Positions 24,583 through 32,711 of a stretch of DNA of 40,985 nt are shown here, one piece after another. The notes beneath the pieces were generated by a model, which had not been told where the DNA came from, made no database searches, and worked only from the letters and a program-made list of their open reading frames with translations. Source of the stretch: Ardenticatenaceae bacterium (GTDB lineage Bacteria > Chloroflexota > Anaerolineae > Promineifilales > Promineifilaceae); contig JACKBU010000032.1 of the NCBI GenBank assembly GCA_020634395.1, forward strand, positions 1-40,985, given 5' to 3'. The position numbers were made by a program, and so were the translations under genes. Every line of letters begins with the position of its first letter. Positions within the stretch are counted from its first letter, which is position 1.

Positions 24583-25311
24583 ATGTATTGGTCTCGCAGC
24601 AGCGTCATTTTGTGTCTTACGGCCGTTTTACTTTTATCGGCGTGTCTTGGAAGCGGAGAAACGGCCGTGTCCTTCAATTCCCCCACGCCGACGTCAACGG
24701 CCGTGTCCACGTCCACCCCCACCATAACGCCCTCGACAACCCCCACGGTGACGCCTACACTCACCCAAACCCCGACCGTCACCGCCAGTCCCACCGCTTC
24801 GCCTACGGCTACTCGCACACCCCGGCCCACCGCCACGCCCAAACCCACCACGCCCCCCGAACCAACCAGCACCTGGGATCGCTATCAGGTGCGCACGCTC
24901 AGAACTATCAAAGAACTGACCGATCCGTTTATCGCGGAATCTGTTGCCCAATATCCATCCATTTACCTAGAATTTTCAGACGAATTCCAATATCCGTCGC
25001 GGGTGCGGATAGTTTATACGGGGCAGTTCAGGGAGATTTCCGCAACTCGTCAGTTTGCCATTGCTCGGTGGGCCGAAGTGTATTTGCCGGACAAAGCCGA
25101 TGTTTATGTCCCGTTGTTTCAGCACGAAGTTCTTGTGCGCGAGGGCAGTGAGGAGTTCTGGATGCCCGTTCAGGAACCGTTGATTCCCTATATGGAGAAT
25201 GAACTTCAGGTAGAAGGCAAGGCCACGATGCTGGTTGTCTGGATGGGGGCAATTCTCTCTGGACCAGATGAAGTGGAGCGAATTTATCTGGTTAACGAAT
25301 TTAGCGACTAG
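24583..25311 (+). CDS. putative lipoprotein with Thr/Pro-rich linker, unknown function
   Basis: This 242-residue protein starts with a signal peptide ending in the lipobox LLLSAC, so Cys21 would be lipidated after cleavage by signal peptidase II. Residues 30-95 are a Thr/Pro/Ser-rich spacer like those in other surface proteins of the window. A folded domain of about 140 residues follows (RTLRTIKELTDPFIAESVAQYPSIY onward), which I do not recognise. It ends LVNEFSD. GGAGG at 24571-24575 precedes the ATG; the open frame further upstream crosses a strong terminator and is rejected. The stop overlaps the stop of the opposing rlmN gene by four bases. Confidence 0.78.
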   Translation: MYWSRSSVILCLTAVLLLSACLGSGETAVSFNSPTPTSTAVSTSTPTITPSTTPTVTPTLTQTPTVTASPTASPTATRTPRPTATPKPTTPPEPTSTWDRYQVRTLRTIKELTDPFIAESVAQYPSIYLEFSDEFQYPSRVRIVYTGQFREISATRQFAIARWAEVYLPDKADVYVPLFQHEVLVREGSEEFWMPVQEPLIPYMENELQVEGKATMLVVWMGAILSGPDEVERIYLVNEFSD

Positions 25312-26372
25312 AGCTTGGCGCTGCCAGCATTTTTTACTGCCCGGTCGCGGAGCTGCCCGCAGCCAGCCTGGATGTCGATGCCGCGGCGCACGCGCACGGT
25401 GCTGCTGACCCCGTAGCTGGCTAACACTTCCTGAAATTTGTCCACCCGCTCATGTGATGAGGGTGCGCCGCCATAGCCTGCGGTCGGATTGAGTGGGATG
25501 AGGTTGACGTGGCACAGCATCCCCTGCACCAGTTTGCCCAGCGCCTGGGCCTGTTCGATGGTGTCGTTTTCGCCGTTGATCAGCGCCCACTCGAAGGTGA
25601 TGCGCCGGCCGGTCTTTTCCACGACGTAGCGGCAGGCGTCCAGCACTTCGGCGATGGGCCAGCGGCGGTTGACGGGAATGAGCTTGTCGCGCTCTTCGTC
25701 GGTGGCGGCGTGCAGGGAGACGGCCAGCGGTGTTTGGCGCTCTTCGTCGGCGTAGCGGCGCATGGCGGGCACCAGGCCGACGGTGGAGATGGTGATTTTG
25801 CGCGCGCCCAGGTTGAAGGCGTCGGGGTCGGTGAGGCGGTCTACGGCCGTTAACGTCCTCTCATAGTTGTGCAGCGGTTCCCCCATGCCCATCATCACAA
25901 TATTGGTCACGTGCTCATCGGTTTGCGCCAGTTCGTGGGCAAAATACAGCACCTGGCCCACAATCTCGCCGACGCTGAGGTGGCGGAAGAAGCCCATCTG
26001 CCCGGTGGCGCAGAACACGCAGCCCATGGCGCAGCCCGCCTGCGTACTGATGCACAGCGTGCGCCGTTTCTCGTATTTCATCAACACCGTTTCGACGTAC
26101 TGACCGTCCGGCAGTTGGAACAGCACCTTTTTGGTCTGGTTGTCGCTGGAGCGCAGTTCATCGACGATGGTCCCGATTTGCAGCGTGGCCTGTTCGGCCA
26201 GTTGGGCGCGGAACGCTTTGGGAATGTTGCCCATGTCGGCAAAATCCAGGGCGTAGCGTTTATATATCCAGTCCCACACCTGCTGGGCGCGGAATTTGGG
26301 CTGGCCCAGATCGGTAACGAAGGCGGTCAGTTCCGCAAAACTGAGGTCGTAGAGGTTGATTTTGTCGCTCAT
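25308..26372 (-). CDS. rlmN: 23S rRNA (adenine2503-C2)-methyltransferase (dual-specificity RlmN)
   Basis: RlmN is a radical-SAM enzyme that methylates C2 of A2503 in 23S rRNA and also tRNA. The 354-residue protein carries the cluster motif C-x3-C-x2-C at Cys114, 118 and 121 (AGCAMGCVFCATG). The C-terminal Cys338 in IQAGCGQLR is the methyl-carrying residue. The motifs MGMGEPL and SLHAATDEERDKLIPVNRRWPI are typical. Its ATG overlaps the stop of the upstream NagD-like gene by four bases (ATGA), so the two are translationally coupled. Chloramphenicol-resistance homologue Cfr is excluded by context and the RlmN-type sequence, though this is not a formal test. Confidence 0.95.
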   Translation of the reverse strand: MSDKINLYDLSFAELTAFVTDLGQPKFRAQQVWDWIYKRYALDFADMGNIPKAFRAQLAEQATLQIGTIVDELRSSDNQTKKVLFQLPDGQYVETVLMKYEKRRTLCISTQAGCAMGCVFCATGQMGFFRHLSVGEIVGQVLYFAHELAQTDEHVTNIVMMGMGEPLHNYERTLTAVDRLTDPDAFNLGARKITISTVGLVPAMRRYADEERQTPLAVSLHAATDEERDKLIPVNRRWPIAEVLDACRYVVEKTGRRITFEWALINGENDTIEQAQALGKLVQGMLCHVNLIPLNPTAGYGGAPSSHERVDKFQEVLASYGVSSTVRVRRGIDIQAGCGQLRDRAVKNAGSAKL

Positions 26373-27184
26373 GATGATGCCTGGGAGAGAACGGCCGTTA
26401 TCTCCCCAATATCCGCAAAAATAAAGTCCGGCTCTATGCCTTGCGCGGCCATATCCTCCCGCGTGCTGATGCCCGACAGCACCAGAATCGCCTGCAGACC
26501 GGCGTTTTTGGCCCCCAGGATGTCGGTGTTCAGCCGGTCGCCGACCATGGCCGTGTTGTCCGGCGTGCCGCCCATGCGCCGCATCGCCTGCCGAAACATA
26601 ATCGGCTCCGGCTTGCCGACGATGGTCGGCTTGACGCCGGTTCCCGTCTCGATGAAGGCTAGCAGCGCGCCGGCGCCGGGCAGCGGCCCTATTTCGCTGG
26701 GGTAGGAGGGGTCGGGGTTGGTGCCCACAAAGCGGGCGCCCTGGTTGATGAGGTGCGCGCCCATGGCCATGATTTCGTAGGTGGCGCTGCGGGCAAACCC
26801 GGCCACGACGATGGCGGCCTGCGCGCCGTCCCGGGCCTGCTGCGGGGTGACGATGGTGAAGCCTTGCGCCGCGATGGCGTCGTGCAGGCCTTTGTCGCCG
26901 ACCACGTAAACGGCCGTGCCGCTTGCATACTCCTCGCGCAAAAAGGCGGCCGTTGCCTCCGCCGAGGTGACGATGTGTTGCGGGGCGATATCTACGCCAA
27001 AGTGGGCCAGTTTTTCGGTGTACATGACGGCCGTTTTCGTGGCGTTATTGGTGGCCAGGGCATATCCCATCCCCCGGCGGCGCAGCATGGCAAAAAACTC
27101 TACCAGGCCGGGCATCGGCGTATCGCCGCGCCACAAGACGCCGTCCATGTCTAAAATCAGGTTTTTGATACGTGCTAAAGTCAT
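26369..27184 (-). CDS. HAD-IIA (NagD-like) phosphatase
   Basis: This 271-residue protein is a cytoplasmic phosphatase of the NagD/phosphoglycolate-phosphatase branch. Motif I is ILDMDGVLWRG with Asp11 and Asp13. The C2-type cap lies between the conserved TNNATKT and GFARSATYEIM segments. VGKPEPIMF supplies the Lys, and MVGDRLNTDILGAKNAGL is motif IV. The open frame runs upstream to 27277, but family similarity starts at MTLARIKNLILDMDG and a GGAAAG precedes ATG 27184. It is coupled to rlmN by a four-base overlap and is divergent from the GT2 gene. The substrate is unknown. Confidence 0.88.
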   Translation of the reverse strand: MTLARIKNLILDMDGVLWRGDTPMPGLVEFFAMLRRRGMGYALATNNATKTAVMYTEKLAHFGVDIAPQHIVTSAEATAAFLREEYASGTAVYVVGDKGLHDAIAAQGFTIVTPQQARDGAQAAIVVAGFARSATYEIMAMGAHLINQGARFVGTNPDPSYPSEIGPLPGAGALLAFIETGTGVKPTIVGKPEPIMFRQAMRRMGGTPDNTAMVGDRLNTDILGAKNAGLQAILVLSGISTREDMAAQGIEPDFIFADIGEITAVLSQASS

Positions 27185-27290
27185 AATAGTGGTCTTTCCG
27201 TAGTTTGATAATCGTTTACCTACTCGCAGGTTTGTTATAAAATCCCCCGACTTTGCAACCGGCAACGTAATCGACAAGGGAAAATAGTTT

Positions 27291-27980
27291 ATGAAAGTTT
27301 CTGTGATTATACCTGTTTACAACGAGCGGGAAACGATTATACCCGCTGTGGAAGCTGTGCTGGCCGTTAAGCAGGCGGATGAGATCGTCGTGGTGGACGA
27401 TGGCTCTACGGATGGCACGCGCGATTTATACCCCGCCCTGGCGGAGCTGGACGACATCATTCACATCCACCTGCACGAGCGTAACATGGGCAAGGGCGCG
27501 GCCGTACGCACCGGTTTCCGCGAGGCCAGCGGCGACATTTTTCTCATTCAGGATGCCGATCTGGAATATGACCCGCGTGATTATGAGGAGCTGCTGCGCC
27601 CCATCCGCGAGGGCAAGGTGGCCGTGGTGTACGGGTCGCGCTTCCGCGGCGGCCCGACCAAAACGATGTTTTTTACCCACATGGTGGGCAATAAGATTCT
27701 GACGCTGGTGACCAACATCCTCTACAACACCATCATGACCGACATGGAGACTTGCTACAAGGTGTTCCGCGCCGACGTGGTGCGCGATATTCCGCTGCGT
27801 TCGCGTGGGTTTGAGTTTGAGCCGGAGATTACTTCCAAGGTGCTGAAGCGCGGCTACCGCATCTACGAGGTGCCCATTTCTTATAACGGCCGTGAGTTCG
27901 AGGAAGGCAAAAAGCTCAATCCCTGGCGCGAAGGGCCGAAGGCGCTGTATTACCTTATCAAGTATCGGTTTGTGGACTAG
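27291..27980 (+). CDS. family 2 glycosyltransferase, dolichyl/polyprenyl-phosphate mannosyltransferase-like
   Basis: This 229-residue soluble or membrane-associated enzyme resembles Dpm1-like transferases that load a sugar from a nucleotide donor onto polyprenyl phosphate. The GT-A fold is visible: VSVIIPVYNERETI, EIVVVDDGSTDGT, GKGAAVRTGFREASGD, the metal-binding QDADLEYDP, and GSRFRGG. C-terminal membrane helices are absent, as in short Dpm1 forms. AAGGGA lies ahead of the ATG. The next gene is a GT39/ArnT-like transferase that would use such polyprenyl-linked sugars. The donor sugar is not predictable. Confidence 0.9.
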   Translation: MKVSVIIPVYNERETIIPAVEAVLAVKQADEIVVVDDGSTDGTRDLYPALAELDDIIHIHLHERNMGKGAAVRTGFREASGDIFLIQDADLEYDPRDYEELLRPIREGKVAVVYGSRFRGGPTKTMFFTHMVGNKILTLVTNILYNTIMTDMETCYKVFRADVVRDIPLRSRGFEFEPEITSKVLKRGYRIYEVPISYNGREFEEGKKLNPWREGPKALYYLIKYRFVD

Positions 27981-28124
27981 GGGAGGTTGGTGGGGTTTGA
28001 TGGTTTGTTGGTTTGATGGTTTGTTAGTTTGTTAGTTTGATGGACATGATGTGCAGCCAACCAACCCAACCAACCAACCCAACCAACCAACCCACGCAAC
28101 CAACCATCCAACCTCCCCAACACC
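27981..28124. repeat. strand-asymmetric low-complexity stretch
   Basis: The left half (about 27981-28043) is G/T-rich and repeats TTTGATGG or TTTGTTGG about six times with an octamer rhythm. The right half (about 28055-28122) is C/A-rich and repeats CCAACCAACC. The halves are roughly complementary (TTGGTT against AACCAA; GGGAGGTTGG against CCAACCTCCCC), so the stretch can fold into a long imperfect hairpin. It fills the gap between the two glycosyltransferase genes. No ribosome site is visible for the gene that follows. Confidence 0.85.
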
Positions 28125-29771
28125 ATGAACTGGCGGGTTAGAATGGGCTTGTGGGCGGCGGCGGGGGTCACGGCCGTTCTCCGCTTCCACGCCCTCTTTG
28201 CCAATACCTTTCACGCCGACGAGGCGCTCTTTGCTACCTGGGCGCGTTACATCGCCGCCTGGCGCGACCCGCTTCTGCTGACGCAGGCCGTCGATAAGCC
28301 CCCGCTGCTGTTTTACCTGCAAGCCCTCTTTTACCTCTACCCGGTGCTTGGCCCCACGGAAATCGCCGCACGGCTGCCCAATTTCATCGCCTCGATTTTG
28401 CTGGTGCCGCTGGTGGGCGTGTGGGCGTGGCGGCTGTATGGCGATGGGGTAACGGCCGTTCTCGCCGCCCTCCTTCTCGCCCTCTCCCCCTTCGCCATCC
28501 AGTTCAGCGCCACCGCCTTCACCGACCCCCTGCTGACGTTCTGGCTGGTCGCCGCCTTTGCCGCCGCCGCCAAAAAGGCTTCGCGCCATAGAAAAACGGT
28601 CCAGGAGCATCAAGCAACGGTTCAGGAGCAGGTAGGAACGGTTCAGGAGCAGGTAGGAACGGTTCAGGAGCCGGTAGGAACGGTTCAGGAGCCGGTAGGA
28701 ACGGTTCAGGAGCCGGTAGGAATGATTCAGGAGCCGGTAGCAGCGACCCAGGAGCAAGTAGCAGCGGCTCCGCAGGCGTTCCTGGCCGCTTTTTTCTTCA
28801 GTCTGGCCGTCGCCACCAAGTATCAGGCGTGGTTGTTCTTGCCGCTGCTGCTGGGATTGGGCTGGCTGCAAGGCTGGCGGCGGCGCGATTGGCTGCGCTT
28901 TGGCCTGGGCTTGCTGCCGGTGCTGGCCCTGCTGCTGGCCTGGAGCGCGGCGCGCGGCAGCGGCCTTGCCCTCTGGTCGACGCAGATGGGCAACTTTGGC
29001 GGCGTGCGCCCCATCTGGTCGTGGGAGCTGTGGCCCCGGCTGGCCGCCTGGCTGCGGATGTGGCGCTGGCTGTTTGTCTGGCCTGTTTGGGGGGTGATGG
29101 TGGTGGCGGCTTTGCTACGGCCGTTCCTCCCTTTAAATTGGACACGGATGAACACGGATGAACACGGATTAAACCGCCATTATTCCCAATTCCTCGCCTT
29201 TTTCATCGCTGCCTATTTTCTCCTGCACTGGTTCCTGGCCGTGCCCGTCTGGGACCGTTACCTCCTGCCCCTGCTGCCCCTGGCAGCCCTGCTCACCGCC
29301 CGGCTCCTGGCCCAAATCATCCAGCGCCGCTTTTCGTTCCTCATTCCTCGTTCCTCGTTCCTCGTTCTCAGTTCCCTGTTACTCGTTACCCTGTTGCTTC
29401 CGGCGTGGGGGGCCAGGAACGGCCGTTACCCCATCGGCGGGCAGCCAGACGCCGACGGCGGCGCGGCCCAAATCGCCGCCCTGCTCTACGACGCCCCCTA
29501 CGGCACCGTCCTCTACGACCACTGGTATAGCTGGCAGTGGGACTACCACCTCTTCTGGCGGCGGGTCTTTGTCAACTGGCTGCCCTATCCCGACCTGCTC
29601 ACAGAGGATTTAACCGTCTTTGGCAACGATGGCAGCCCGCGTTACCTCGTTTTGCCCCTGGGCGAAGCTGCGCTACCATTCCAGCGGGCAGTCGCGGCCG
29701 CCGGTTTCCGGCTGGAACCCATCGCCACCGACGCGCCCACAACCATGCAGCTTTACCGAATTGAACGATGA
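28125..29771 (+). CDS. ArnT/PMT-like membrane glycosyltransferase (GT39/GT83 type) with inserted heptad repeat
   Basis: This 548-residue polytopic enzyme should transfer a sugar from a polyprenyl-phosphate donor on the outer face of the membrane. The first loop has the expected acidic motif (HADEALFATWARYIA) and DKPPLLFYLQAL, and about ten hydrophobic helices follow. The family core is interrupted at residues 158-213 by eight tandem heptapeptides of the TVQEPVG type, encoded by a 21-bp repeat. Residues near 339-348 (RMNTDEHG) come from a 10-bp repeat and about 404-425 from a 7-bp repeat. The stop codon lies inside another 7-bp repeat shared with the next gene. These insertions keep the frame open, so the gene is probably expressed. 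The lipid or protein acceptor is unknown. Confidence 0.82.
   Translation: MNWRVRMGLWAAAGVTAVLRFHALFANTFHADEALFATWARYIAAWRDPLLLTQAVDKPPLLFYLQALFYLYPVLGPTEIAARLPNFIASILLVPLVGVWAWRLYGDGVTAVLAALLLALSPFAIQFSATAFTDPLLTFWLVAAFAAAAKKASRHRKTVQEHQATVQEQVGTVQEQVGTVQEPVGTVQEPVGTVQEPVGMIQEPVAATQEQVAAAPQAFLAAFFFSLAVATKYQAWLFLPLLLGLGWLQGWRRRDWLRFGLGLLPVLALLLAWSAARGSGLALWSTQMGNFGGVRPIWSWELWPRLAAWLRMWRWLFVWPVWGVMVVAALLRPFLPLNWTRMNTDEHGLNRHYSQFLAFFIAAYFLLHWFLAVPVWDRYLLPLLPLAALLTARLLAQIIQRRFSFLIPRSSFLVLSSLLLVTLLLPAWGARNGRYPIGGQPDADGGAAQIAALLYDAPYGTVLYDHWYSWQWDYHLFWRRVFVNWLPYPDLLTEDLTVFGNDGSPRYLVLPLGEAALPFQRAVAAAGFRLEPIATDAPTTMQLYRIER
28596..28763. repeat. tandem array of eight 21-bp units inside the glycosyltransferase gene
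   Basis: Eight units start at 28596, 28617, 28638, 28659, 28680, 28701, 28722 and 28743. A typical unit contains ACGGTTCAGGAGCCGGTAGG. The four central copies are nearly identical and outer ones diverge. It encodes TVQEPVG-type heptads. Aligned by codon, it shares about 14 of 21 positions with the minus-strand unit of the array at 12.5 kb. Confidence 0.95.
29141..29170. repeat. three 10-bp direct repeats in a coding region
   Basis: The decamer (G/A)ACACGGAT(G/T) occurs three times in succession at 29141, 29151 and 29161. The total of 30 bp keeps the frame and encodes part of WTRMNTDEHG in a hydrophilic loop between membrane helices. Confidence 0.85.
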
Positions 29772-29797
29772 ACGATGAACGATGAACGCGGAACGAT
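29763..29797. repeat. 7-bp repeat spanning the stop/start junction of two genes
   Basis: Five GAACGAT-type heptamers run from 29763 to 29797. They contain the TGA stop of the GT39-like gene (29769-29771) and several possible ATG starts (29768, 29775, 29782, 29796) of the next gene. Confidence 0.88.
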
Positions 29798-32711
29798 GAG
29801 GCAGAGATTGGTGCGATTCTGGCCCTGGCTGGCAGTCGGGGGGCTGGTCTTGCTGTTTTTCAACAAGATGGCCTTCAGCAACCTGATTCTAGCGCGGGGC
29901 GATACCTTTCTCTATTTTTACCCCTACTGGCAGGCGGCGGCGGAGGCTTTGGGAGACGGCCGTCTCCCCCTCTGGAACCCCTCCCTTTTCATGGGCGCGC
30001 CGCTGCTGGCCAACAGTCAGGTGGGCTTCTTTTACCCGCTCAACTGGCCCGTCTGGCTGCTGCTGCCCACGCCCTACGCCGTCAGCGCCGCGATTGTGCT
30101 GCATCTGATGATTGCCGGGTGGGGGGCGTATGTGGCCGGGCGGCGGGCGCTGGGTCTGGGCATGTGGGCGGCTTTGTTCACGGCCGTGCTCTTCGCCCTC
30201 GGCGGCTACCTGACGGCGCAGGTGGAGCACGTGAACCAGGTGCAGGGGATGGCCTGGCTGCCCTGGTTTTTGGTGGTGCTGGGCAACGGCCGTGTGCGGG
30301 ATTGGCGCGACGGCCTGAAACGCACCCTGGCCATCAGCGCCCTGTTCGCCCTGCAGCTCCTCGCGGGACACACTCAGACCACCTTCATCAGCGGCGTGGC
30401 CGTGGGCGTGTGGGTGCTGGCGAATGTGGTAGGGGAGTGGAGACTGGAGACTGGAGATTGGAGATTGCGCAATCTTCAGTCTCTAGTCTCCAGTCTCCTC
30501 CCCATCCTTTTTGCCGTTTTGCTGGCCCTGCTGCTAATGGCCGAGCAGCTCCTGCCCATGCTGGAACTCACCGGCCTGTCCAGCCGCCAGGGCGGGCTGC
30601 CGCCCAACGAAGTCCTCTCGTTTTCCTGGAACCCGCTGCTGATTGGCCGCTCGCTGCTGCCCGCTTATGGGCAGTCGCTGTTCTCCGAGTACGTCGCCTT
30701 CCTGCCGCTGACGGCCCTGGTGCTGGCGGTGATTGGCGCGTGGCAGTGGCGCAGGCGGCCGGGCGTGCTGGCGGCGCTGGCGCTGACGGCCGTGGGCCTG
30801 TGCCTGGCGCTGGGCGTGTTTAATCCGCTTTACTGGCTGCTGGCCCGGCTGCCCGGCTTTGACCTGTTCCGCGTGCCAGCCCGCTGGCTGGTGCTGTATG
30901 CCCTGGGCGCGGCCTTGCTGGCCGGCGTGGGGCTGGAGAGCATCCGGCATTCTCCGTTCCGCGTTCTGCGTTCCGCGTTCCTCGTTGTCATTGGGCTGAT
31001 GGTCTGGAATGTGGCCGCCGGATTTTTGAGCCGCTTCCTTCCCCTCGGGCCGGAAGCGCCGTTTGAACGGCCGTCCCTGCTGACCTGGGTGCTGTGGCTG
31101 GTAGAGCTGGCCGTGGTCGTGGCGCTGCTGTACTGGCGGCGGTGGCCCCTGGTCCTGGCCGATGTGGCTGTTCTGGTCCTGTTCCTCGCTTCCCGCAGCC
31201 TGCCCTACAACAACCTCACCACGCCGGAGGCGTGGTTCGACCTGCGCCCGCCGGCAGCGAGGCTAATTTCGGATTCCGGATTTCGGATTTCGGATTTTGC
31301 CGAGCCTTCCGCGCTTTCACCCGCTCACCCCCCGCCCGACCGCCTGCTGAGCCTCTCGGCCATCTTTTTTGATCCCGGCGATTTGGGCGAGATCGAGAGC
31401 ATTTATGCCGATCAGCTTGATCAGGCGGCGCTGTACGATTACATCGTGGCCATCAAGCAAAAAGAGATTATTGCGCCCAATTTGCCGCTGGCCTACGGTC
31501 TGGCCTCGGTGGATGGCTTTGACGGCGGGGTGCTGCCGCTGCGTGCCTATAGCCAACTAATGAGCCTGATCTTACCGGAAGGCGAGGTGACGACCGACGG
31601 CCGTTTGCGCGAACATCTGGACGCTGTGCCGGAAGCAAAGTGGCTGGATCTGTTCAACGGCCGTTACCTCATCACCGATAAAACCGGCGACCAGTGGCGC
31701 AACGTTAGCCCGGCCGACCTGGACGTTTTCTTCGATTTGCAGCACCCGCAAACCATCGGCGCGGGCGCAGCGGCGGCCATCGCCTACGTGCCACCCTTCG
31801 CCGCCGATGGGCTGGCGGTGCTGTCCGGCGGCGCACCGGGCGCGATTGTGGTGACGACGGCTGCCGGTGAAACGCAGGTAGAACCGACGGCCGTCGACGG
31901 CGATATGGCCTGGTATGTCTGGCCGGAAACGGCCGTGGCGCAGGCCATTCGCCTGCAAGCCGCGCCCGGCGCAGACTGGGCGGTGCAGGCCGCCACGCTG
32001 GTCAACGCCGCCGAGGGCACCTTCATGCCGCTCACGTTGGGCGATTACCGCCTCATCCACTCCGGCGACGCGAAGATCTACGAGAATCTGAATGTGCTGC
32101 CGCGCGCTTTCCTGGCCGCGAACTGGCAGTGGCAGCCGGACGAAACGGCCGTGCTGGCCGCTATGGCCGACCCCGACTTTGATCCCCGGCAAACGGCCGT
32201 GCTGCTGGGCAGTGGCGAAGATCCTCAAGACCTGACAGGTCTTAGAGACCTGTCAGGCCTGGCGGAGATTGTCTCTTATGCTCCGGAAAAGGTGGTCATT
32301 CGCACCAGCGCGCCGCAGGACAGCCTGCTGCTGCTCACCGACGCTGATTATCCCGGCTGGCAGGCTACCGTTGACGGCCAGCCCGCCGCCATCATCCCGG
32401 CGGACGGGCTGTTTCGTGGTGTCATGGTGCCGGCAGGGGCACACGAGGTGGTCTTTACGTTTGCGCCGCAGAGTGTGGCCAACGGGCGTGTGCTGTCGCT
32501 GGTGGGGGTTGGTGTGTGGCTGGCGGGGCTGGCCGGTTTGTTTATTGGCTGGCGCCTGTCTCACACAGGCCCAACTTCCCCGAATCCCGACCAGTCCAGC
32601 ACCTTTCTGGAGGCGATTGTGTTAGAATTAGTGGCCGTATGTGGCGCCGGTTATGGTGCTGACGGGAACGGCCGTAAACCATACAATCCAACGAACGAGG
32701 AACCCGGATGA
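29775..32711 (+). CDS. YfhO-like multipass membrane protein
   Basis: This 978-residue protein resembles the YfhO family, a group of GT-C-fold membrane glycosyltransferases implicated in glycosylating lipoteichoic acids or similar polymers. The acidic loop after the first helix (ARGDTFLYFYPYWQAAAEALGDGRLPLWNPSLFMGAPLLANSQVGFFYPLN) is characteristic. About twelve helices extend to residue 470. A large extracytoplasmic domain follows, and one helix near 915-935 closes the protein. The start is uncertain because ATG 29775 and 29796 both lie in or at a 7-bp repeat. Several in-frame repeats interrupt the protein (near residues 222-242, 392-405, 499-508 and 819-828). The stop overlaps the CBS gene ATG. 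Ten or more ACGGCCGT copies lie within it. Confidence 0.83.
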   Translation: MNDERGTMRQRLVRFWPWLAVGGLVLLFFNKMAFSNLILARGDTFLYFYPYWQAAAEALGDGRLPLWNPSLFMGAPLLANSQVGFFYPLNWPVWLLLPTPYAVSAAIVLHLMIAGWGAYVAGRRALGLGMWAALFTAVLFALGGYLTAQVEHVNQVQGMAWLPWFLVVLGNGRVRDWRDGLKRTLAISALFALQLLAGHTQTTFISGVAVGVWVLANVVGEWRLETGDWRLRNLQSLVSSLLPILFAVLLALLLMAEQLLPMLELTGLSSRQGGLPPNEVLSFSWNPLLIGRSLLPAYGQSLFSEYVAFLPLTALVLAVIGAWQWRRRPGVLAALALTAVGLCLALGVFNPLYWLLARLPGFDLFRVPARWLVLYALGAALLAGVGLESIRHSPFRVLRSAFLVVIGLMVWNVAAGFLSRFLPLGPEAPFERPSLLTWVLWLVELAVVVALLYWRRWPLVLADVAVLVLFLASRSLPYNNLTTPEAWFDLRPPAARLISDSGFRISDFAEPSALSPAHPPPDRLLSLSAIFFDPGDLGEIESIYADQLDQAALYDYIVAIKQKEIIAPNLPLAYGLASVDGFDGGVLPLRAYSQLMSLILPEGEVTTDGRLREHLDAVPEAKWLDLFNGRYLITDKTGDQWRNVSPADLDVFFDLQHPQTIGAGAAAAIAYVPPFAADGLAVLSGGAPGAIVVTTAAGETQVEPTAVDGDMAWYVWPETAVAQAIRLQAAPGADWAVQAATLVNAAEGTFMPLTLGDYRLIHSGDAKIYENLNVLPRAFLAANWQWQPDETAVLAAMADPDFDPRQTAVLLGSGEDPQDLTGLRDLSGLAEIVSYAPEKVVIRTSAPQDSLLLLTDADYPGWQATVDGQPAAIIPADGLFRGVMVPAGAHEVVFTFAPQSVANGRVLSLVGVGVWLAGLAGLFIGWRLSHTGPTSPNPDQSSTFLEAIVLELVAVCGAGYGADGNGRKPYNPTNEEPG
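30439..30498. repeat. 60-bp imperfect inverted repeat built of heptamers, inside the YfhO-like gene
   Basis: Four heptamers of type GGAGACT or GGAGATT (30439-30466) are followed by GCGC and by four complementary heptamers (30471-30498). The two 28-base arms differ at about three positions. The element keeps the frame and encodes part of GEWRLETGDWRLRNLQSLVSS, which breaks the hydrophobic pattern between membrane helices. Confidence 0.88.
31270..31297. repeat. four 7-bp direct repeats in the YfhO-like gene
   Basis: CGGATTC followed by three CGGATTT units at 31270, 31277, 31284 and 31291 encodes the SDSGFRISDF segment in frame. Confidence 0.88.
32231..32257. repeat. REP-like palindrome inside the YfhO-like gene
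   Basis: CCTGACAGGTCT (32231-32242) and AGACCTGTCAGG (32246-32257) form a perfect 12-bp hairpin around TAG, in frame as part of QDLTGLRDLSGLA. The same 12-mer arms recur at 38761-38794. Confidence 0.85.

Noticed and set aside
28005..28124. Minus-strand Trp/Gly-rich and Asn/Pro-rich peptide from the low-complexity spacer
   Set aside because: It is a translation of simple repeats with no ribosome site or context.
27981..32711. Insertion sequence or transposon in the repeat-rich locus
   Set aside because: No transposase, terminal inverted repeats or target duplication is seen; the repeats are short and coding-compatible.
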